A stretch of 56,251 nucleotides of DNA from Phycisphaerae bacterium (GTDB lineage: Bacteria; Planctomycetota; Phycisphaerae; Tepidisphaerales; Tepidisphaeraceae), in the NCBI GenBank assembly GCA_030448225.1, contig JAUJNJ010000034.1:1-56251 (forward strand), given 5' to 3'. Of the stretch, positions 9,040 to 16,290 are shown piece after piece. A program made the translations under genes and the position numbers. The notes under the pieces are model-generated. The model saw nothing but the letters and a program-made list of their open reading frames with translations, was not told the origin of the DNA and did no database searches. Positions within the stretch are counted from its first letter, which is position 1, and every line of letters begins with the position of its first letter.

Positions 9040-9757
9040 TCACGCCGATCGTGCTTTCAGTTCCTTCAGCTTCTCGGCCACGACCCGCAGGTCCGACACG
9101 AGGGCGGCGTACGACTGCTCCTTCAACGCCGGGTCGGGGACGCGTAGATCGCCGAGGGGTGGTTCGTGGCGATGAGCCACGGCGCCCATTCGGTCTTCAA
9201 CACCTCGCCGCGGTGCTGCGTGATCCGGAAGCCGGAGCCCATGAGCGACTGGGCGGCGGTCGCGCCGAGGCAGACGATCATCTGCGGCTTGATGATCGCG
9301 ATCTCCGTCTCCAGCCACGGGCGGCAGGCGGAGACCTCGCGCGCCGAGGGCTTGGCGTGGATGCGGCGCTTGTCGGCGGCTCGAACTCGAAGTGCTTGAC
9401 GGCGTTGGTGACGTAGGCCTCGCTCCGCGGAACGCCGGCCTGCTCCATCGCCTCGTCGAGCAGTTGCCCGGCGGGGCCGACGAACGGCTTGCCGGCGCGG
9501 TCCTCCTGGTCGCCGGGCTGTTCGCCGATGAACATCACCGTCGCGTCCTTCGGCCCCTCGCCGAACACCGCCTGCGTCGCGTTGCAGTAGATCTGGCACC
9601 CACGACACGACTGGCTCGCCTCGCGCGCACCGTGAGCGACCGCGACTCGGGGATGTACTCGGCGGCGGACTTGCCGGTGGGACAATCCACGGCCAGCTCC
9701 GCGCCCGTCGGCGGCCGGGGCGGCGGTCTTCTGCTGTCGCTTCATCATCTCCTCCAC
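9040..9757 (-). CDS. UdgX-type uracil-DNA glycosylase/cross-linking protein (frameshifted)
   Basis: Family-4-like UDG features are clear: CRGCQIYCNATQ (iron-sulphur Cys pair), GEQPGDQEDRAGKPFVGPAG, YVTNAVKHFEFEP, ACRPWL, IVCLGATAAQSL and the C-terminal ATNHPSAIYA. Between the second and third blocks lies KRRIH (codons 9357-9371), the loop that defines UdgX, whose His bonds covalently to the abasic site after uracil release. The frame changes near 9380 and 9130, so three frames are joined; about 235 residues. The start (ATG 9757) overlaps the end of the upstream partner gene, implying coupling. It acts with the two upstream genes as a conserved triad of unclear biochemical role. Confidence 0.85.
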
Positions 9758-10523
9758 GCGCGCGCCGCGTCACGGAGCAGGTCGGCGATGATCTCGGTCT
9801 CCGGCAGCGTCGGCCAATGCTTCCGCGGCATCTCGGCGCGCATCGCGTCGAGCTTGATGCGGGCCGGGTTGAAGATCGAGCCGTAGTACGTCTTCCACAT
9901 CTCCTCGAGCTCGTCCAGCGCCGGCGCCGCCGACCGCGGCACGCCGGGCCCGAAGGCGAGCGACTGCCCGTCCCACGCGACCGACGCGTCGGGCGTGAGG
10001 ATCGTCCACCGCATCACGCCGAACCGGTTGCGGAAGAACGGCGCGGCGAGCGGGACGATCAGGTGGTCCGTCGGTGCCACGCCACGTACTGCTCGCCGCC
10101 GCCGTCCGTGCCGTCCTCGCCCGAGACGAGCCGGAAGCGGACGAACGCGTGCATCTTGTGGACGTCGCGCCGGACGGCCTTGTCCATCGACAGGAGGCGG
10201 TGGACGTCGTCGTCGACGATCACGTCGAGCAGGCCGGGCTCGCCGTGGGTCAGCCGCCACAGGACGCGGTAGTTCACATCCCAGTTAAACGCACTGCGGT
10301 AGCAGGCGACGCGTCGGGCGATCTCGACGAACTGCCGGGGCACGGCCAACGTCGGCGACTCCGCCGGGTTGTCGCCCGCACCATCCGCGTCCTCATTCGC
10401 GGCCGGCAACAGCGAGACCTCGGTCGTCCAGTGGACGTCCTGCGGCGGCACGCCGGCCAGCAGCAAACGGCGTGCTTCGGCGCGCCAGCCGTCGAAGCCG
10501 CCGATCACCGTCACGCCGATCAC
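9745..10523 (-). CDS. TIGR03915-type DNA metabolism protein (DUF4130 family; frameshifted)
   Basis: The order and content match the partner protein found between the radical SAM protein and UdgX. The N-terminus is VTVIGGFDGWRAEARRLLLA with VPPQDVHW. The central part carries VACYRSAFNWDVNYRVLWRL, DDDVHRLLSMDKAVRRDVHKMH and AFVRFR. The C-terminus is APFFRNRFGVMRWTILTPD and EEMWKTYYGSIFNPARIK. One frame change near 10075 separates the EQYVAWH part from the DHLIVPLA part. GTG 10523 starts 2 nt after the stop of the radical SAM gene. The family is annotated only as a probable DNA metabolism protein; its basic HxxR-rich middle suggests nucleic-acid binding, which is inference. Confidence 0.82.
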
Positions 10524-10525
10524 CG

Positions 10526-11771
10526 CTACACCTCCCCGTCACCGACGAAGCCGCCGCGGCTGAACAGCGCCTGGAGTTGCTCGTTCTGCGGCCTCACCCG
10601 CTGCGGCAGGTCGGCGGCGTCGATCCGGCTGGCGTCGGGGTTGTGGTCGGCGGTGACGACGAACCGCGTCTTGGCGACCGACACGCGCAGCTTCGCGAGG
10701 TCGGCCAGGCGGATGCGGTGGTGGCGGCGGATCTTCAGGATCCGGTCGACGTTGCGGGCGCTGATGCCCGGGATGCGGAGCAACTCGAGCTGGCGACGGC
10801 GGCTGACGTCAGCGGGAAGAAGCCGCGGTTGCGCATGCCCACGCGAGCTTCGGGTCGATCTTCAGATCGAGGTGCGGCTCGGCCGGCGTCGTCAGCTCGT
10901 GCGCGTGCCGAAGAACCGCATGAGCCAGTCGGCCTGATAAAGCCGGTGCTCGCGCACGAGCGGCGGCGACAGCGCTGCGGGAGCCGGCTGTCGCTCTTGG
11001 GGATCGGGCTGTACGCCGAGTAATACACCCGCCGCAGCCGCTGCTTCGAGTAGAGCGTCGAGGCGGTGCCGAGGATCGCCGCGTCGGAACTCGGCGTGGC
11101 CGACGATCATCTGCGTGCTCTGCCTGCCCGCGCGAACACCGCGCCTTGCGACCGCCGCGCCGCTCGGCCTTCGACTGATCGACGCCCGCGCGGATCTGCC
11201 CATCGTCTGCTCGATCTCGTCGAGCGTCTTCTCCAGCGCCAGCGTTCGCAGATCGAGATCGGTCGGAAGTTCTACGTTCGCGCTCAATCGGTCCGCGAAC
11301 CGCCCCGCGTCGGCGATGAGGTCGTCCGACGCGCCCGGGGACGACCTTCAGGTGGAGGTACCCGTTGTAGTGGTGCACCGTCCGCAGCGTGCGGGCGACG
11401 CCGACGAAGTTGCTCCATCGTGTAGTCGGGACTCTGGATGATGCCCGAGCTGAGGAACAGCCCCTCGATGTAGTTCCGCTTGTAGAACTCGAGCGTCAGC
11501 CAGACGACTTCCGCCACCGTGAACCGCGCCTGCGGCACGTCGCTGGAGATGCGGTTGACGCAGTACTGGCAGTCGTAGATGCAGTAGTTCGTCAGCAGGA
11601 CCTTCAGCAGCGACACGCACCGCCCGTCCGGCGTGTAGCTTGTGGCAGATGCCGACGCGGTCGGTGCTGCCGAGGCCCTTGCCGTTGCCCGAACGCTTCG
11701 ACCCGCTGCTCGCGCACGACGCATCGTACTTCGCGGCGTCGGCAAGAACCGAAGCTTCTGGCGCAATCCAT
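10526..11771 (-). CDS. Radical SAM DNA modification/repair protein, TIGR03916 type (frameshifted)
   Basis: The radical SAM cluster motif CIYDCQYC (Cx3Cx2C) is visible, preceded by GRCVSLLKVLLTNY and followed by GLFLSSGIIQSPDYTMEQL. The N-terminus, after repairing small indels, reads as ADAAKYDASCASSGSKRSG, the typical start of this family, so ATG 11771 is chosen. The C-terminus carries a helix-hairpin-helix DNA-binding domain (LLRIPGISARNVDRILKIRR) and ends RGGFVGDGEV. Frame changes occur near 11640, 11400, 11290, 11180-11100, 10910 and 10820. It heads the operon with TIGR03915 and UdgX genes; a radical SAM step acting on a DNA lesion or modified base is the standing hypothesis. Confidence 0.83.
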
Positions 11772-11834
11772 GTCGCATTATTTTACCAAACACCCGCCGT
11801 ACAGCTTTCAGAAAGTGCGAAAGACGAAAATTTC

Positions 11835-11863
11835 TTGACCAGCCGTTCCAGAATCGTCATATT
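11835..11863 (+). promoter_or_regulatory. Candidate sigma-70 promoter for the TetR gene, probably leaderless
   Basis: TTGACC (11835-11840) and CATATT (11858-11863) are separated by 17 nt. A start site about 7 nt further downstream falls at 11870-11871, directly on the GTG start codon. No ribosome binding site is visible, so a leaderless message is likely. Confidence 0.45.
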
Positions 11864-11870
11864 GCCGGCC

Positions 11871-12450
11871 GTGGCGGGACGTCCGAAAGAGTTCGATCGC
11901 TCGGCGGCGTTGGGAAAGCCCTCGACTGCTTTTGGTGCAACGGCTACGACGGCGAGCCTCGCCGACCTCGTCGAGGCGATGGGCATCGGCCGCCAGGCGT
12001 ACAGACGGCACCTTCGGCGAGAAGCGGCAGTTGTTCCAGGCCGCCCTCGACGAGTACGCCGGTCGCATCACGCGCACTCGTTGAGATTGATCTGACCGAC
12101 GGCCCGTCCCCGCTCGGCCGCGTCCGTCGGTTCCTCGATGAGCTGCGTCGAATCGCGACCGACGACGAGGGCCGCGGCTGTTTGTTCACCAACTCGATGG
12201 TCGAACTCGGCCCGCACGACCCGGCCGTCCGCGAGTTCATCTCGCGTGTCTGGCTCACGCTCGAGGACGGCCCAGCCGCCAACAGTGGCCGCCCGTCAAA
12301 GCCCGCGAGCTGCGCGACGACCTCGAGCCGCGGGCGGTCGCGCGACTGCTGCTGACGGTGATGCAGGGCGCGCTCGTGCTGTCGAAGGCGAAGCTGTCGG
12401 ACCGCGTCGCCGACGCGACCCGCACGATGGAGTTGATGCTTCTGCGTTAA
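11871..12450 (+). CDS. TetR/AcrR family transcriptional regulator (frameshifted)
   Basis: About 190 residues. The N-terminal helix-turn-helix reads AGRPKEFDRSAALGKALDCFW-like sequence, then SLADLVEAMGIGRQAYRR and a frame change into the EKRQLFQAALDEYAG segment. The ligand-binding part includes RFLDELRRIATDDEGRGCLF, TNSMVELGPHDPAVREFI and VMQGALVLSKAKLSDRVAD, typical of the TetR C-terminal domain that contains a FTN(S/T) cluster. Frame changes lie near 11920-11945, 12005, 12075 and 12285. GTG 11871 is the start, supported by promoter position. It is divergent from the radical SAM operon and 63 bp upstream of a DinB-like gene, either of which it might control. Confidence 0.75.
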
Positions 12451-12512
12451 TGTCGTTTTTCGCGGTCCTGGAATCTGGACCGTTCGTTCCATTTCAAGGT
12501 AAGGAGTTCGCG

Positions 12513-12991
12513 ATGAAGTTGGTTCTGGGGACCCGAGGAAATCTGGAACTGCTCCGGCGGATGCTCGCGGACGTGGAGCCCGCCACGATGTGTCGCCAAC
12601 TGGCCGGCGTCACCAACCACGCCGCGTGGCAGGTCGGGCACCTGACGTTCACGCGCGCGCGCGCTGGCCGGGATGTTCGGCGCGAACGCGGCGTCCCGAA
12701 TCGTGGCAGGCGCTGTTCCAGCCCGGCTCCGAGCCGACCGGCGACCTCTCGCGTTACCCGTCGAAGGCGGAGCTCGTCGAAACCTTCGCCCGCGCCGACC
12801 AAACCAGCAAGGCCGCCGTCGCCGCGGCCCCGGACGAGGTCCTGGACCGCCCCAACCCGATCCCGAGCCTCCAGGCGCTGTTCCCAACGATGCGCCTCCT
12901 CTGCGCCGGCCTCTTCACCAGCCACGACAGCCTCCACCTCGGCCAACTCAGCGTCTGGCGCCGCGCGCTCGGCCTGCCGCGGGTGATCTAG
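12513..12991 (+). CDS. DinB-like family protein (frameshifted once)
   Basis: About 160 residues from ATG 12513, with AAGGAG 7 nt upstream. The four-helix DinB pattern is visible: LLADVEPATMCRQLAGVTNH-like N-terminal part, HAAWQVGHLTFTRARA with the first metal His, and near the end LFTSHDSLHLGQLSVWRRAL supplying the second His pair. One frame change near 12662 breaks the middle. DinB-fold proteins are metal-dependent thiol transferases or detoxification enzymes of mostly unknown substrate. It follows the TetR gene and is likely its target. Confidence 0.72.
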
Positions 12992-13030
12992 CACCGCCGC
13001 CGCGCGCAAACCGCCGCCGAATTGCCAACC

Positions 13031-13058
13031 CCCTCTCCCCCGTACTCGGGGGAGAGGG
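13031..13058. terminator. Strong 12-bp hairpin between convergent genes
   Basis: CCCTCTCCCCCG and CGGGGGAGAGGG pair perfectly around a TACT loop. There is no T-run, so termination is inferred from position between the convergent DinB-like and hypothetical genes. Similar CCCTCTCCC/GGGAGAGGG palindromes are dispersed in many GC-rich genomes. Confidence 0.6.
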
Positions 13059-13115
13059 CAGGGGTGGGGGGATCTCGCGACGGGTGTTCCATTGAGGGGA
13101 CAACGAAGCGCGTGG

Positions 13116-13469
13116 TCATGCCCCCCCGGATCGCAGCCAAGCTTCGTACTGCGCGCGATCCTGCTTTCGGATGGCCGCCATCTCCGCGGGGGGCGTTTTT
13201 AACCACGACGCCGCCCATTCCCCTGGGTACTCCGCCGGAACGAGCGTATCGCGATAATCAGATCGCGCGCCGCGCGTGTACCCGCGAAGCTTCCCGATGT
13301 CGCCTTGGGAGATCTTCAACAGCGCGAGCCGGACGCGGTCGACTTCGCAATGCCAACTCTCCGTACCATACGTGTCCAAGATGGCTAACGCTTCCTCTGC
13401 CTTCGCCGGATCGGGGAAGCAGTCTCGCACCTTCTTGAGGACGAGGTTGCGCGAGGGATCAAGGGTCAT
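13116..13469 (-). CDS. Hypothetical protein, 117 aa
   Basis: Intact small acidic-basic protein beginning MTLDPSRNLVLKKVRDCFPD. It contains AEEALAILDTYGTESWH, RVRLALLKISQGDIGKLRGY and RDTLVPAEYPGEWA, which looks like a mostly helical soluble domain. Proteins of this pattern (ALLKLS-GD-KLR followed by DYRD) occur widely in planctomycete and proteobacterial genomes, often beside toxin or mobile genes, but I know no function. It lies 54 bp downstream of the DUF1444 gene with no attC between, so the two may share a transcript. Confidence 0.65.
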   Translation of the reverse strand: MTLDPSRNLVLKKVRDCFPDPAKAEEALAILDTYGTESWHCEVDRVRLALLKISQGDIGKLRGYTRGARSDYRDTLVPAEYPGEWAASWLKTPPAEMAAIRKQDRAQYEAWLRSGGA

Positions 13470-13523
13470 ACCGGATCTCGATGCGACGGCCAGCCAAGCA
13501 CCGAGCGGCTGGAATCACAAGGA

Positions 13524-14159
13524 TCATTCCGCCCGGTCGGTGCGATGCAGCGATTGCTCATTCGCAGTCGAGCCGCCTTTGAACACGGCCCACTTGCCGC
13601 CGTCCCACGCGAGCAGGTGCTCGCTGAGTCCGTGGACCGGCTCTCGCTCGCGGGCCTCCTTCGCCAGTTGGCGCATCTGCTGAATGCCGTCGGCGCGTTC
13701 GCTGCTGGTGAACATCAACACGTCGCGACTCGGCACTGACACCACGAGCCTCCCGGGCACGTTCGCCGACGCCTTCTCCCACAGTTCGTCGATCAACAGC
13801 AGACACGCCTCGAGGTTGTTCCCGACCGCCAGCATCATCAGCGGCGGCTTGCCGCCTTGCTGAACCGGCGGCAACCCCTTGCGCAGGTTCTCCAGCGCCT
13901 TCGCCCGCAGTTGCTCCAGCGACAGGCCGAGCCGTTCGCGGTCCACTTCGCGGACCATCATGAAGGATTCGGGCAGGTCGAACGCGTACGTGATGAGCAG
14001 GTCGCCCACGAACGGCTCAATCAGTGGTCGCGACGCCGGATCCTTCGCCGCGATTTCCGCGACGGCCGCTCGGAAATTAAGGTGCTTGATGCGCGGGACG
14101 ATCTGCTCGGCCGTCGGCTGCGGGACTTGTTGCGCCTTCTTCTTGAACAGACCGAACAT
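13524..14159 (-). CDS. DUF1444 (YtpQ-like) family protein
   Basis: 211 residues from ATG 14159, chosen because MFGLFKKKAQQ gives the expected family start and the longer frame runs into an attC-like site. The family signature is present: ITYAFDLPESFMMVREVDR, then ALENLRKGLP, GGKPPLMMLAVGNNLEACLL, PGRLVVSVPSRDVLMFTSSE. The family is cytosolic, uncharacterised and common in Firmicutes, actinobacteria and planctomycetes. It is the last gene before the array edge, immediately downstream of attC-like site A, so it could be a cassette that lost its own attC or the first resident gene. Confidence 0.78.
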   Translation of the reverse strand: MFGLFKKKAQQVPQPTAEQIVPRIKHLNFRAAVAEIAAKDPASRPLIEPFVGDLLITYAFDLPESFMMVREVDRERLGLSLEQLRAKALENLRKGLPPVQQGGKPPLMMLAVGNNLEACLLLIDELWEKASANVPGRLVVSVPSRDVLMFTSSERADGIQQMRQLAKEAREREPVHGLSEHLLAWDGGKWAVFKGGSTANEQSLHRTDRAE

Positions 14160-14176
14160 GTGGATGCCCCTCCGCG

Positions 14177-14278
14177 GGATAACGGACCGACGTTCAGCGG
14201 CCGGGCGGTCGCCGCGACGCACTTTCGATTCGCCAGGACCGCGGCGCCCGCCCGCGTCCCGCTGCAACGGCTGGTCAT
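14177..14278 (-). repeat. attC-like recombination site A
   Basis: Read on the minus strand, CGTTGCAGCGG (14259-14269) pairs with CCGCTGAACG (14191-14200) leaving one unpaired G. An outer pair around GACCAG and GTTATCC completes an imperfect stem. This is the layout of an integron attC with an extrahelical base. It overlaps the TGA of the upstream cassette gene (14275-14277). Confidence 0.68.
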
Positions 14279-14883
14279 CCGGCGGCCGGTTCGCCGTCCG
14301 ATGTCGGCTCGCGGACGAACACGTCGTTATCGCCTACGAACGGCCGCAGCCTCAGCCCCTGTGCGTGAAGTTCGGCGATCCTCGGCGAGTAGCGGCTCCG
14401 GTCGCTAAACCCTTTCGTCTTGTGCAAGCCGTTCCAGATCCACATCCCGCCGGTCGTGTTTTTTCGGACCGCCCGAACGATCGACCGCCAGGTTATGAGA
14501 TGCTTTTCTTTCGTGGCGACCGTTCCGAAGTTCCCCTCGCGGAGGCCGGATTCCGTGATTTCGGGCAGGTGGACGATGAACCGCTCTCGGTTGTTGTACT
14601 TCGGATCGAGTTTCCCCCGGGCGGTCGGGATCGGCACGAGGTCGAGCCACAGCTCTGTTGCCTTCGTGGCGCGAGCCTTCGCGACAAACTGTTCCCACCG
14701 TGCTAACGGAACGAACCGTTTGGGGAAGTGAACCACCAGTACGAAGTGCCACCGTGCTAACGGAACGAACCGTTTGGGGAAGTGAACCACCAGTACGAAG
14801 TGAAGCGGCGATTTCTCCGCGAAGGGCGTGAGCCACTCGGCGATGTCGTCGAGCGTCGCAAATGCGTTGATCGTGATCTGCAT
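14275..14883 (-). CDS. Hypothetical cassette protein with an internal tandem duplication
   Basis: 202 residues, family not recognised. It begins MQITINAFATLDDIAEWLTP and includes ATELWLDLVPIPTARGKLDP, NRERFIVHLPEITESGL and TGGMWIWNGLHKTKGFSD. An 18-residue block (HFVLVVHFPKRFVPLARW) occurs twice in tandem near residues 28-63, encoded by a perfect 54-bp duplication. Without the second copy the protein would be about 184 residues. The 3' end overlaps attC-like site A and site B lies just upstream of its start, so it is a single-gene cassette. Confidence 0.7.
   Translation of the reverse strand: MQITINAFATLDDIAEWLTPFAEKSPLHFVLVVHFPKRFVPLARWHFVLVVHFPKRFVPLARWEQFVAKARATKATELWLDLVPIPTARGKLDPKYNNRERFIVHLPEITESGLREGNFGTVATKEKHLITWRSIVRAVRKNTTGGMWIWNGLHKTKGFSDRSRYSPRIAELHAQGLRLRPFVGDNDVFVREPTSDGEPAAG
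14695..14802. repeat. Perfect 54-bp tandem duplication, two copies
   Basis: Units at 14695-14748 and 14749-14802 are identical, each beginning CCACCGTGCTAACGGAACGA. The length is a multiple of three, so the reading frame of the cassette gene is kept. Identity suggests a recent event or an assembly artefact. Confidence 0.85.
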
Positions 14884-14906
14884 GAGGCCGCAGAAGCCTT
14901 CCCGCC

Positions 14907-15002
14907 GGATAACGAATCGGCATTCACTGGCCAGGGCCGACGACCAGCGTTCAAATCACGACGTCAGTCGCGGCCCGGGTCCAGTGCAGTGTTTCGTTAG
15001 GT
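14907..15002 (-). repeat. attC-like recombination site B
   Basis: On the minus strand it opens with ACCTAAC (14996-15002), a perfect RYYYAAC box. CACTGCACTGG (14981-14991) pairs with CCAGTGAATG (14921-14930) leaving an unpaired G, and it closes with CGTTATCC. The sequence between differs from sites A and C while the fold is the same, as expected for attC. Confidence 0.72.
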
Positions 15003-15024
15003 GCCGCCGGTCCGCCGTACGAGC

Positions 15025-15570
15025 TTACCAGCGCGCCCCACAGCTTCGGCAGAGTCGCGCCTTCGCGGCCGTCAATTCCGCCCCGCACTTCGGACAGGCG
15101 GGATTCCGTGGTAGCGCTGGCGGCTTCGACCGCAGGCACTCCTCACCGTATCCACGGAAGGCGTCGGCCCACGCCGCGAAGTGAGGCTTGTCTACACGGC
15201 AGGTCAGCGACTCGTGGCTCCAGAGGGCGACCGGTGCCGGGTCGCCCGACAGGTCGAGGAAGTATGCATCGCCGCAGTAGTTCCCGCCTACCCAGAGCCA
15301 GACGCGTGGCCACGGCTTCTCCGCTTCGCCCGACGGCGGCCCGTCGTCCCACGCGATCCATTGCACCGATTTGCGAAAGTCGAGATTGTTGTCACGCAGC
15401 ACCCTCACCGTGTCCGCGACGGCGTCGTCGCCCCACAGGGTCGGGTTTGCGTCCAGCATGGCCGAGCGAAAGGCCTCGTGTATGGCCGGTTCGGCCAACG
15501 CGGCGCGAAAGTCGTCCGGCAACTCGACCGCGAGGTCCCTCTCCAGTTGGTCGAGAGCGTCTGAGAGCAT
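15025..15570 (-). CDS. SMI1/KNR4 (SUKH-1) family cassette protein with C-terminal zinc ribbon
   Basis: 181 residues from ATG 15570. MLSDALDQLERDLAVELPDD at the start and VWLWVGGNYCGDAYFLDLSG followed by PVALWSHES are the SUKH-1 pattern (helix, ELP, GD-YFLDLSG-P-V-W-H). The C-terminal 25 residues form a CPKCGAEL...CRSCGARW zinc ribbon, an uncommon addition. SUKH proteins commonly act as immunity proteins against secreted nuclease toxins. It sits between attC-like sites B and C, which fits reports that cassette arrays carry defence and immunity functions. No toxin partner is visible. Confidence 0.78.
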   Translation of the reverse strand: MLSDALDQLERDLAVELPDDFRAALAEPAIHEAFRSAMLDANPTLWGDDAVADTVRVLRDNNLDFRKSVQWIAWDDGPPSGEAEKPWPRVWLWVGGNYCGDAYFLDLSGDPAPVALWSHESLTCRVDKPHFAAWADAFRGYGEECLRSKPPALPRNPACPKCGAELTAAKARLCRSCGARW

Positions 15571-15578
15571 GGCGCGGC

Positions 15579-15674
15579 ACCTAACGGACCGACGTTCAGC
15601 GGCCGGGCAGGCGCCGTGCCACCTCTCGAATGACGAGGACCGCGACGCGCGCCCGATCCGCTGCAATGTTTGGT
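15579..15674 (-). repeat. attC-like recombination site C
   Basis: On the minus strand, ACCAAAC (15668-15674) opens and GTTAGGT (15579-15585) closes the site. CATTGCAGCGG (15658-15668) pairs with CCGCTGAACG (15593-15602), again with an unpaired base. Its GACGTTCAGCGGCCGGGC segment on the plus strand is shared with site A. Confidence 0.72.
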
Positions 15675-16099
15675 CAGTTGCCCCGTGCGAGCCCCAAGAT
15701 CCAACTGAAGTCCGGGGGCGCGAAGACGTCGAAGTTCGAGTTCCCAGCAACGTACTCCTGCGGAAGGCAATCCAACAACTGTTGATCCAGTAGCAACGTG
15801 CGGCGCAGCGAACCGTCCCCCAGCGACACCGATCCGAATCTCACTGGGATCCGCACGTCAACTTCCCACGGCAGGTGCTCCAAGTCGTCCTGCGCGTCGT
15901 TCATCTGGATGGCCTCGCGGCCTTTCACGCGGAGCCGCTCGTCCTCAACGCTCCAGTCAAACGTCCAGGCGTTCGTCAAGCCAACATTAGACATCTCGGC
16001 GCGCCCGACACCGTCGGGTCGGAGGATCAGCGCGTACCCATTCCAACCAACGCCATCGCAGCACCAGATGCCGACGAAGTTGGAAGGGTCGAGGGGCAA
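15674..16099 (-). CDS. Hypothetical cassette protein, 141 aa
   Basis: Intact, not recognised. MPLDPSNFVGIWCCDGVGWN and GYALILRPDGVGRAEMSN, then AWTFDWSVEDERLRVKG, suggest a small beta-rich lipocalin- or calycin-like fold: G-W near the N-terminus, L-L-PDG, W-(x)n-L. The C-terminus DVFAPPDFSWILGLARGN is unremarkable. Its stop codon TGA (15674-15676) abuts attC-like site C. It is the most upstream cassette seen in the array. Confidence 0.62.
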   Translation of the reverse strand: MPLDPSNFVGIWCCDGVGWNGYALILRPDGVGRAEMSNVGLTNAWTFDWSVEDERLRVKGREAIQMNDAQDDLEHLPWEVDVRIPVRFGSVSLGDGSLRRTLLLDQQLLDCLPQEYVAGNSNFDVFAPPDFSWILGLARGN

Positions 16100-16290
16100 C
16101 TAACTACCAATATCCTGCGCACGCGACAGATATCGAGAAACTGCTGCGAGCCGTTACCGCGTTGCAAGTTTGGCTGTCACATCCGCTAGTCAACTAGGCT
16201 CGGCCGATATCGGCGGCGTGGCAATCGGCGGCCGTGGCAGGGGCCCGCGTGGTGCCGGCGGCGACGTGTGTTTCGGCTCGGGCCGTTCGG

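Larger units (their letters stand above)
14177..16099 (-). mobile_element. Integron gene-cassette array lacking an integrase (CALIN-like)
   Basis: Three small genes, all on the minus strand, are each followed by a site of about 95-102 bp with the same imperfect stem design (sites A, B, C). The ORFs are unrelated to each other and to metabolism, one being a SMI1/KNR4 protein. Stop codons overlap or closely precede the sites, as in cassettes. No tyrosine-recombinase gene is present in the window. The right edge near 16100-16180 has a weaker candidate site. Confidence 0.65.

Noticed and set aside
16096..16185. Fourth attC-like site at the right end of the cassette array
   Set aside because: CCAAAC and GTTAGTT ends and a short GCAACGCG/CGCGTGCGC pair exist, but spacing differs from the other sites and no coding gene ends there; too weak to list.
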